Source: Streptomyces triticisoli (GTDB taxonomy: Bacteria > Actinomycetota > Actinomycetes > Streptomycetales > Streptomycetaceae). From it: a stretch of 64,000 nt of DNA. Each line of letters opens with the position of its first letter. The first letter of the stretch is position 1. Location: the NCBI RefSeq assembly GCF_003270085.1, contig NZ_QFDQ01000054.1, positions 17,822 to 81,821 of the forward strand. Reading direction: 5' to 3'. Of the stretch, positions 57,882 to 64,000 are shown piece after piece. The translations under genes were made by a program, and so were the position numbers. A model generated the notes under the pieces. The model saw nothing but the letters and a program-made list of their open reading frames with translations, did no database searches and had not been told where the DNA came from.

Positions 57882-59213
57882 GTGCCGCGTCAGCTCCCCC
57901 TGAAGGCGCTCGGTCATGACGCCCTCAGGGCGCTCAGCCGGGCGGGGGTGCGCGGGGCGCGTCCCCGACTGCGCAGCACCGCGGCCGTGTTCACCACCCT
58001 GTCGGCGGTCGCCGCCACCTCGATCCTGACCGGGCCGTCCGTCGCCGAACCGTTCGCGGCCTCACCCTGCGCCCTGCGCCGCACGGACGCGCACCACTCG
58101 GAGGGCCTGGACACCTGGAACGCCTCCTACCCGCGGCCCACCCGGCCGCTCGACGCCGTCCTGGTGTTCCTGTCCTTCCCCGACTCGGCACCGCTCACCA
58201 CCCCGGCCGAACTCGCCGCCGACCACTTCCCGGCCACCAGCCGGTTCTACGAGCAGGCGTCCTACGGCAGGTTCACCCTGCGCCCGCACGCGCTGCGGCA
58301 CTGGGTCCGGATGCCGCGGCCGTCCACGGCGTACGCCATGCGCCGGGACTGGAACGCCCGGGAACGCGCCACCTACCTGGACGACGCGCTCGCCGCCGCC
58401 GACCCCGAGGTCGACTTCTCGCGCTACGACGTCGTCTACTTCGTCGCCGACCCGGACGCGCCCGGCGTCGACTCGGACGCGACGAAGGTCGTCAACCTGG
58501 ACATGCCGCTGCAGGCCGACGGCAAGGAGATCCGGCGGGTGGTGACGGTGTTCGAACGGCATCCGCCGGACCGGCTGGTGCTCGCCCACGAGACCGGGCA
58601 CGTCTTCGACCTGCCCGACCTGTACCACCGGCCGGTGGACGGCAAGGGCGACTGGGACACCTACGTCGGGGACTGGGACCTGATGGGCAGCCAGTTCGCC
58701 CTCTCACCGGACCCGTTCGCCTGGCACAAGTGGAAACTCGGATGGCTGGAGCCGCGCCAGGTGACCTGCGTACGGGGCACGGGGCCGGCCCGGCTGACGC
58801 TGGAACCGGTGGAGGTGGGGCCGGCGGGGGCGACGGATACGGGAGAGGGCGCCGCCGGGTCGCCGCCGTTCGGACTGGGCAACGGGACGAAGCTCGCCGT
58901 GGTGCGCACCGGGAGCGACAGCGCGCTGGCCATCGAGGCGCGGGCCCAGCTCGGCAACGACGTGACCGGATGCCGGCAGGGGGTGCTGGTGTACCGGGTA
59001 CGCAGCACGGCGGAGTCGGGCGACGGCCCCATCCAGGTGATCGACGCCCACCCGGAGACCGAGGCCTGCGCGGAGACCTCCGTCTACCCGCCGCTCGCCG
59101 ACGCGCCGATCGACGTCGGCGAGACCTTCACCGTGCCCGGGGACGGCGTCCGCGTGGAGGTGGAGAACCGCACGACATCGGGCGCGTACACCATCAAGAT
59201 CACACCCGCCTGA
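57882..59213 (+). CDS. Secreted M6-like zinc metalloprotease
   Basis: A 443-residue protein; GTG 57882 has GGAGG 6 bases upstream. A basic N-terminus and hydrophobic segment (STAAVFTTLSAVAATSILTG) suggest export. The catalytic site is LVLAHETGHVFDLPDLYH (HExxH with a downstream His/Asp), followed by GDWDLMGSQFALSPDPFAWH, the Met-turn and third ligand region typical of the immune-inhibitor A-like M6 domain. The C-terminal 120 residues are a beta-sandwich-like domain. It should be an extracellular endopeptidase of unknown substrate. Confidence 0.82.
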   Translation: MPRQLPLKALGHDALRALSRAGVRGARPRLRSTAAVFTTLSAVAATSILTGPSVAEPFAASPCALRRTDAHHSEGLDTWNASYPRPTRPLDAVLVFLSFPDSAPLTTPAELAADHFPATSRFYEQASYGRFTLRPHALRHWVRMPRPSTAYAMRRDWNARERATYLDDALAAADPEVDFSRYDVVYFVADPDAPGVDSDATKVVNLDMPLQADGKEIRRVVTVFERHPPDRLVLAHETGHVFDLPDLYHRPVDGKGDWDTYVGDWDLMGSQFALSPDPFAWHKWKLGWLEPRQVTCVRGTGPARLTLEPVEVGPAGATDTGEGAAGSPPFGLGNGTKLAVVRTGSDSALAIEARAQLGNDVTGCRQGVLVYRVRSTAESGDGPIQVIDAHPETEACAETSVYPPLADAPIDVGETFTVPGDGVRVEVENRTTSGAYTIKITPA

Positions 59214-59229
59214 CCCACCCACCCGCCCG

Positions 59230-59350
59230 CCCCTCACGGCCGCGGAGGCATCCGACTCTCACGACCACAGGAGCGCTTGATCCTCACGGCCGCGGAGGCA
59301 CCTGACACCACGACCGCCGGAGCACCTGACACCCACGGTGACCGGAGTAA
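59230..59350. repeat. Degenerate 25-26-bp tandem repeat after the protease gene
   Basis: About four to five units of the pattern CACGGCCGCGGAGGCACCTGACAC follow one another with substitutions. It is intergenic, without a reading frame of interest. It leads into the tRNA terminator. Confidence 0.5.
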
Positions 59351-59404
59351 GGGGGTGTGGGTGGCGAAGCCCCCACAACGCGCGGCAAAGCCGCGCAAAA
59401 CCAA

Positions 59405-59450
59405 CGATGGCGAGACGCTCCGCGCTTTCCGCGGACACGCCTCGCCATCG
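59405..59450. terminator. Terminator hairpin after tRNA-Lys copy 3
   Basis: Outer arms CGATGGCGAG (59405-59414) and CTCGCCATCG (59441-59450), with an inner TCCGCG/CGCGGA stem. It lies 8 bases past the tRNA 3' end on the minus strand. Confidence 0.75.
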
Positions 59451-59457
59451 CCATCGT

Positions 59458-59530
59458 GCGCCGCCAGGGACTCGAACCCCGGACCCGCTGATTAAGAGTC
59501 AGCTGCTCTAACCAACTGAGCTAGCGGCGC
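59458..59530 (-). tRNA. tRNA-Lys (CTT), copy 3
   Basis: 73 bases on the minus strand, identical to the other two copies in this window. Its 5' end overlaps the stop codon of the upstream protein gene by 10 bases, so the tRNA is probably released from a longer transcript. Confidence 0.95.
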
Positions 59531-60135
59531 CTGCTGACGTCGTAGACATTAGCACCCTGGTCGGCGGGAGGAAAAATCGATATCCGCACGGCCGCCCGGG
59601 CCGCCCGCACGGCCGCCCACAGCAGGACCTCCGGGCCCGGCAGCCAGGGGTGACGGGTGTCCGGGGCGACCAGCCAGCGGGAGTCGGACCGCCCGGGGGA
59701 GGCCTCGCCGGCCAGGGGCGGGAGGGTCACCGCGTCGCCGTTGCCGTGGCACAGCAGCGGCGGGATGCCTTCGCCACGGCCGGCCGCCCGGCCCCGGGAC
59801 CCCCACTCCTCCCACTCCAGCAGCGAGGGCAGCCGGTGCGCGGTGCCCGGCGCGGCGAAGAGCAGCATCCGCCCCCGGTGGACGGCCACCGGGCCCGAGC
59901 CCGGGCCCTCGTCCCACAGCCGGTCCAGCATCCGGCGGCCGAAGACCGCGGGCGTGTTCACCACGTCGAAGGCGGTGCCGCAGGGCAGGGCGACCGGCGA
60001 CCGCGGCTGTTCCCGCCAGAGCGCGAGCGTGCCGCGCGGGTGCGTCCCCGCCGAGGCGAGCCAGGCGGCACCGTCCGCGGTGACGCCGGAGGCGTGCAGA
60101 TGGTCGAAGAACGGTTCGCTCCCTGTGCGGCTCAT
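59521..60135 (-). CDS. Hypothetical protein, possibly related to bifunctional primase/polymerase-like proteins
   Basis: A 204-residue protein, ATG 60135. The segments ALPCGTAFDVVNTPAVFGRR, GPVAVHRGRMLLFAAPGTAH and HPWLPGPEVLLWAAVRAA recall the small actinobacterial proteins annotated as DNA primase/polymerase N-terminal-like, but no catalytic Asp cluster can be placed with confidence. The stop (TAG, 59521-59523) lies inside the 5' acceptor stem of the tRNA-Lys gene, so protein gene and tRNA are transcribed together. Function unknown. Confidence 0.6.
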   Translation of the reverse strand: MSRTGSEPFFDHLHASGVTADGAAWLASAGTHPRGTLALWREQPRSPVALPCGTAFDVVNTPAVFGRRMLDRLWDEGPGSGPVAVHRGRMLLFAAPGTAHRLPSLLEWEEWGSRGRAAGRGEGIPPLLCHGNGDAVTLPPLAGEASPGRSDSRWLVAPDTRHPWLPGPEVLLWAAVRAARAAVRISIFPPADQGANVYDVSRRR

Positions 60136-60276
60136 GGCGGATATGTCTACCGACCGTGAGCAGTCGCTTCCACCGAGTTGCGGAAAACCGGGACAGGGAG
60201 GGGCGGGCGGGAGTATCGTGCGCCCCCGGCATATGCCAGGCCGGGGAGAACAGGTGGGCTGGAGGGCTCCGTAGGG

Positions 60277-60651
60277 CTAGAGAGGATCGGCCGGGTTGAC
60301 GTGTACGCCGCCCTCGGTTCCGCTGAGCAGATCCCGGCCGAACTCCACCATCTTCTTGGCGTAGTCCTCGGTCCACTCCGCCCGCTCGGCGATGTCCGCC
60401 GGGGTCAGCCGGTCGAACCGCCGCGGGTCGGCGAGCTGCGCCGCCGCGATCGCCTGGAACTCCACCGCCCGGTCGGCCGCCGCGCGGAACGCCTGTGTCA
60501 GCTCCGTCGCCCGCGCGAGCAGCGCGCGCGGATCGTCGATCGACTCCAGGTCGAAGAAGTGCTCGGGGTCGGCACCCGCCGCGGCGGGCTCGAACAGCAG
60601 GGGCGCGGGGCGCAGCCGCGGTTCGTTGCGACGCGGCGTCGGCTCCGCCAT
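60277..60651 (-). CDS. Small soluble protein of unknown function
   Basis: 124 residues from ATG 60651 with GAGAGGA upstream; an upstream in-frame start at 60681 is less likely. The centre is helical and Ala/Arg-rich (ARATELTQAFRAAADRAVEF), followed by RRFDRLTPADIAERAEWTED, which reads like a short helical domain. No membrane segment or metal site is present. It is probably a Streptomyces-conserved protein, but I do not recognise a family. Confidence 0.6.
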   Translation of the reverse strand: MAEPTPRRNEPRLRPAPLLFEPAAAGADPEHFFDLESIDDPRALLARATELTQAFRAAADRAVEFQAIAAAQLADPRRFDRLTPADIAERAEWTEDYAKKMVEFGRDLLSGTEGGVHVNPADPL

Positions 60652-60762
60652 GTCGTGTCCTCTCGTACGTTCGGATGGCACGGCCCTGCGAAGGGGCCAC
60701 CCTCCATTGTCCCGTGCGCACGCAAGAGGGCGGCGGGGCGGGAATCACCCCCGATTTCTCAG

Positions 60763-61002
60763 GGTCTCCAGCCCACCCGGTGCTCCCGCAGCCGCGCGAG
60801 CACGGCGTGGCTCGCCTCCCACCCGTCAGGGGCTGTAACCATCGGCCGCCTCCGGCGGCGTGCCGGATTCCGTCCGGCCATGGGGCGTGCCGGGCTGGAC
60901 GCTTGCTGACCAGGTGCCTGGTGTGTCGGTCACGGTCTCCAGCCCACCCGGTGCTCCCGCAGCCGCGCGAGCACGGCGTGGCTCGCCTCCCACCCGTCAG
61001 GG
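60763..61002. repeat. 69-bp direct duplication of the helicase gene 3' end
   Basis: Bases 60763-60831 are identical to 60934-61002 (offset 171 bp). The right copy encodes the last 20-odd codons of the helicase. The left copy is a free-standing duplicate that, read on the minus strand, would give the same C-terminus and again a TGA stop (CCC TGA instead of CCG TGA). The 102 bp in between contain no gene that I see. The pattern looks like a partial gene-end duplication. Confidence 0.85.
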
Positions 61003-62279
61003 AACTTCACCGTCACCCCCAGCTGGACCGGTTCCGTCGACGGGTGGTCGTCCAGGAGTTCGCTCACGCCGGCGCGGCAGATCACGATGCAGGCGTGGCG
61101 GTGGCGGGAGGTGAGGACGCAGAGTCGGCCGGTCTCCAGGTGGAAGGCGGTGGCGTCGGGACGGCCGGAGAGGGGGTGCAGGACCACCGTGACGTCGAAC
61201 TCCCGGCCCTGGAGGCGGTTCGCGGTGTCCACGGTCACGTCCGTGATCCCCAGGTCCGCGAGGGCCGCCCGTACGGCCGCCGCCTGGTCGCGGTGGGCCG
61301 TGCCCACGGCGATCCGGTCGGCGGTCAGTGGCGCCGGGTCCGGTGACCGCTCCGAGGTGGCCGCGCCGCCCCGCTCCAGCAGCCGCCGTACGACCGCCGC
61401 CAGCGCGCGCACCGCCTCCGGGTCCGTGCGCGGGGTGTACCGCGCGGGCAGCTCCAGCAGGCCCCAGCCGGACGCGGCGGCCTCGTCGATCACCCGGTCG
61501 GGGGCCGAGCCGTCCGAGGCGACGGCGAAGGTGAGCCGCCGGTCCCCGGCCGCCGTGCCGCTGCGGAACGGCGTGTACGGGTAGAACGCGTCCGACACCA
61601 GCGGCGCCGCCGACGCCGGGAGCCGCCAGGACACCGGCAGCCGGTGCTGGGGCAGCTCGGGGTTGTGGGCCAGCAGCGTCGTCACCGCGGACGCCGACGG
61701 GTCGTAGGACAGGCCCGCCCACTGCTCGCTGCCGACGATCGAGAACGGGTCGAGCTGGCCCGGGTCGCCCACGAACAGCGCCCGCTCGAACAGCCCGGCC
61801 ACCGCCAGCAGGGCGTCCGAGCGCATCTGGTACGCCTCGTCGACGATCGCGTGCCGCCACGGCTCGTCGGTCTTCACGTGCGCCCACTTCGCGGCGGTCG
61901 ACAGCACCACGTCCAGACCGGCGAGGTCGGCGGCCTTCGCGGACTTGCGTACGTTCGGCAGGTCGTCGAGCGCCTTGTCGTACGGATCGGCGTCGCTGCT
62001 GTGCAGCCGGCCGACGGGCAACTCGGGGTTCTTCTCCGCCAGCCGCACCACCAGGTCGTCGACCTGCGCGTTGGTCTGCGCGATCACCATGAGCGGCCGT
62101 CCGGCGGCGGCCAGCTCCAGCGCGGCGCGGACGACGAGCGTCGACTTGCCCGCGCCGGGCGGGGAGTCGACGACGACACCGCGGTGCGGGCCGTGCAGGG
62201 TGTCACGGAGGATCGCGTCGGTGGCGCGCGCGGCGGCCGCTCCCGGGTCGAAGGCGGTCTCGCGGGCGGGGGCAGTCAA
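60930..62279 (-). CDS. SF1B (DNA2/UPF1-like) AAA-type helicase
   Basis: 449 residues from TTG 62279, which overlaps the stop of the upstream gene. The motifs are DSPPGAGKSTLVVRAAL (Walker A), HAIVDEAYQMRSD (motif II, DEAY), LFVGDPGQLDPFS (motif III), NRLQGREFDVTVVLHP (motif V) and RLCVLTSRHRHACIVI (motif VI). This is the layout of small SF1B helicases without a fused nuclease. It is coupled to a 535-residue partner of unknown function, so it likely acts in a complex. Its last 23 codons are duplicated downstream. Confidence 0.82.
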   Translation of the reverse strand: MTAPARETAFDPGAAAARATDAILRDTLHGPHRGVVVDSPPGAGKSTLVVRAALELAAAGRPLMVIAQTNAQVDDLVVRLAEKNPELPVGRLHSSDADPYDKALDDLPNVRKSAKAADLAGLDVVLSTAAKWAHVKTDEPWRHAIVDEAYQMRSDALLAVAGLFERALFVGDPGQLDPFSIVGSEQWAGLSYDPSASAVTTLLAHNPELPQHRLPVSWRLPASAAPLVSDAFYPYTPFRSGTAAGDRRLTFAVASDGSAPDRVIDEAAASGWGLLELPARYTPRTDPEAVRALAAVVRRLLERGGAATSERSPDPAPLTADRIAVGTAHRDQAAAVRAALADLGITDVTVDTANRLQGREFDVTVVLHPLSGRPDATAFHLETGRLCVLTSRHRHACIVICRAGVSELLDDHPSTEPVQLGVTVKFPDGWEASHAVLARLREHRVGWRP

Positions 62280-63883
62280 AGAACGTCCTCCTCGGTCACC
62301 GGGTCGGGGGCCTCCGGCGCGCTCTCCTCGTCCGGCGGGCCGCCATGCGTCCACGGGGTCTGTTCCGGCTCGGGCAGCTTCGCGCCGCCGCGCTGCTCGT
62401 GCTCGAAGAGCGTGAAGCACACGCGGTCGCCCTTGTCCGGCACGGAACCGGCCGCCGGCTCCTTGCCGCGGCCCATCTTGTCCAGGATCCGCAGCACGAT
62501 CAGCGTCCCCTCGGCCCCGTCCCCCTCCTCGTGGGCGACGAACTCGGCCGACTGCGGCCTGCCGTCCAGGGAGCGGTACACCCGGGCCCGCTCGCCCAGG
62601 TGCGGCAGGTCGTCCGTGCGGACGGTGACCAGCGGGCGCGGGCTGGGCCGCCTGCCCTCGCCGTACGCCATGACGACGTCCGTGACCTCGCCGGCGAACG
62701 CCTCCCCGGCCAGCCGCCGCCCCGCCATGACCAGCGGGTCGTCCAGCGCCTCCTGGGCCTCCAGCCGGGCCTGCTCACGCTCGCGCGCGGCCAGTTTGTT
62801 CGCCGCGGTGACCGCGTCGTCGCGGCGCGGCTGCGGCGGCTCGCCCGCCAGCACACGGTCACGGTGGCCGGTGAACGACCAGCGGTCGCGCGTCCACCGC
62901 TCCTCGACGTGCGCGCCCTCGGGCAGCGCCCGCAGCAGGTCCAGGCCGTCCCAGACCTTCTCCCAGGTGGGCAGGGCGCACCTCTCGACCAGCGCGCGGA
63001 TCTCGCGCTCGGCGGCGGTGAGGGCGCCCAGCCGGGCGTCGGCCTGGAGGCCGTCCTCGGCGGCGGCGAGGGCCGTACGCGCGCGGTCGTAGCGCTCGAT
63101 GGCCGGCGCCAGCAGCTTGTTGTCGAACGCCGGGTCGGTCGCCGGGCCCGCCGGCGGGCACTCCAGCTGGCCGTCGGCGCCCCGCGCGAGCTCGGCCCGC
63201 AGCGCGGCCTGAGCGCCGGAGGCGCCTTCCGGCGGGTCGATCCACGCCAGCAGCGCCCCCAGGTGCTGGTCCTCCAGGCTGGACTGGCCGGTGGTCCAGT
63301 GCCGGGCCAGCACGTCGGTCAGCGCCAGCAGCAGCGAGGAGCCGGGCACCCGCGCCCGCTCCCCGAAGTGGGTCAGCCACCGCCCGAGCAACGGCACCCT
63401 CGGCGGCGCCGGGTGCGGAGCCTGGGGATCCTGCTCGGCGGTGCGCCGGAAGCGCATGGAGCGCCCGAGCAGCCGTACGAAGTCGATGCCCGCGCGGCTC
63501 GGCACGATCAGCTGGGGCGCGTCCGCGCACAGCTCGACCTCCACCTTGACCCGCTTGCCGCTCTCCGGGTCGGTCTCGGTGCGTTCGGCGGCCTCCACGG
63601 CGGAGGCGTGGGAGTCGATGTACGGCAGGACCACGTCGGCCAGCTCGGCGAGGAACGCGAACCTCAGGTCCCGGTCGCGCGGCTGCGGCACGGCCAGCAG
63701 CCGGGGCGCGTGCCGGTCCGTGCCGACCAGCGCGCCGAGCGGGGCGCCCGCCTCACCGGCGGTGGTGAGCGGCACGAACACCAGTGGCCGCTCGGACAGG
63801 TGCCGGTGCCGGACGGTCGCGGCGGGCTGGGCCTGTCCGGCGCGCACCGCTTCGAGCCGGGCGAGGGTGGCGATCAGCGACAT
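62276..63883 (-). CDS. Protein of unknown function coupled to the SF1B helicase
   Basis: A 535-residue protein, ATG 63883, whose start overlaps the end of the preceding (right-hand) gene and whose stop overlaps the helicase start. Acidic and basic helices alternate; the segment FVPLTTAGEAGAPLGALVGT near the N-terminus and WEKVWDGLDLLRALPEGAH in the middle are distinctive but not assignable. From about residue 400 a beta-rich part follows (RPLVTVRTDDLPHLGERARV). No catalytic motif is recognised. Triple overlap makes a dedicated helicase partner likely. Confidence 0.7.
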   Translation of the reverse strand: MSLIATLARLEAVRAGQAQPAATVRHRHLSERPLVFVPLTTAGEAGAPLGALVGTDRHAPRLLAVPQPRDRDLRFAFLAELADVVLPYIDSHASAVEAAERTETDPESGKRVKVEVELCADAPQLIVPSRAGIDFVRLLGRSMRFRRTAEQDPQAPHPAPPRVPLLGRWLTHFGERARVPGSSLLLALTDVLARHWTTGQSSLEDQHLGALLAWIDPPEGASGAQAALRAELARGADGQLECPPAGPATDPAFDNKLLAPAIERYDRARTALAAAEDGLQADARLGALTAAEREIRALVERCALPTWEKVWDGLDLLRALPEGAHVEERWTRDRWSFTGHRDRVLAGEPPQPRRDDAVTAANKLAAREREQARLEAQEALDDPLVMAGRRLAGEAFAGEVTDVVMAYGEGRRPSPRPLVTVRTDDLPHLGERARVYRSLDGRPQSAEFVAHEEGDGAEGTLIVLRILDKMGRGKEPAAGSVPDKGDRVCFTLFEHEQRGGAKLPEPEQTPWTHGGPPDEESAPEAPDPVTEEDVL

Positions 63884-64000
63884 GCCGCCTCCCGGCCGAC
63901 GGATGCCGGCGCTGCGACCCGCAGTGCCTCGGCCCGCAGCGCGGCGGCCCTGCGCAGGGCCGCCACCGCCGGGTCGTCCGGGTCGCCCGCCTCGCCGCGG
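63874..64000 (-). CDS. C-terminus of a further coupled gene, cut by the right edge
   Basis: The minus strand is open from the window edge to a TGA at 63874-63876, giving an Ala/Arg-rich helical tail (DPAVAALRRAAALRAEALRV). The stop overlaps the start of the 535-residue gene, so it belongs to the same operon. Too little is visible to name it. Confidence 0.5.
   Translation of the reverse strand, partial: RGEAGDPDDPAVAALRRAAALRAEALRVAAPASVGREAACR

Overview
This window is high-GC actinobacterial chromosome, almost certainly Streptomyces. The GC-rich third codon positions, frequent GTG starts and ATGA/GTGA gene overlaps fit. So does the right half, which matches my recollection of the S. coelicolor chromosomal core around the hyphal-tip glycan genes (cslA-glxA-cslZ, the lytic polysaccharide monooxygenase lpmP, an ehu-type transporter and the c-di-GMP enzyme cdgA). 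No strain can be named from sequence alone.

Left arm (1-25.5 kb): a compound defence/conflict island with three modules. (1) On the minus strand, a translationally coupled operon reads: 1587-aa sacsin/Hsp90-like ATPase fused to an SF2 helicase, UvrD-type SF1 helicase, DrmA, DrmB (cut by the left edge). It is a DISARM-like core with unusual partners. A small Arg-rich protein lies at its head, next to a decayed IS630-type transposase. (2) Divergent from it, an XRE-HTH/GHKL ATPase fusion and two coupled proteins of unknown function face two cytosine-5 methyltransferase-family genes and a Vsr-type endonuclease. This resembles the MutL/MORC-like ATPase restriction-modification associations. One of the two methyltransferases lacks the catalytic Pro-Cys motif. 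(3) An EACC1-like protein is followed by a 1529-aa fusion of a caspase-like protease with four FtsK/EccC-type P-loop domains, and then by a frameshifted gene with a C-terminal membrane hairpin. Module 3 is the most striking item in the window.

Middle (25.5-41.3 kb): ordinary chromosomal genes. These are a secreted protein, an AadA-like nucleotidyltransferase, CstA-YbdD, a SEC-C protein, an FAH-family hydrolase, an exo/endonuclease/phosphatase-family protein, an F420-type LLM oxidoreductase, UPF0303 plus Gfo/Idh next to a ROK regulator, a NAD(P)-binding protein and a HAD phosphatase. Several broken genes lie here: a lumazine-binding-like remnant, a DUF1737 reading frame without its own stop, and a class F sortase cut short by a 25-bp tandem repeat.

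Right (41.3-64 kb): cslZ faces glxA-cslA across a bidirectional terminator. The lpmP gene follows behind a DasR-type palindrome. Three identical tRNA-Lys(CTT) genes lie at 46.8, 48.3 and 59.5 kb, each with its own hairpin. Next come an ehuBCDA-type transporter divergent from a EutA-like gene, formaldehyde dehydrogenase, repeat-rich intergenic DNA, an LLM monooxygenase, cdgA with a consensus BldD box, an M6-like protease and a small unknown gene whose stop lies inside a tRNA. The window ends in a coupled operon with an SF1 helicase whose 3' end is duplicated downstream.
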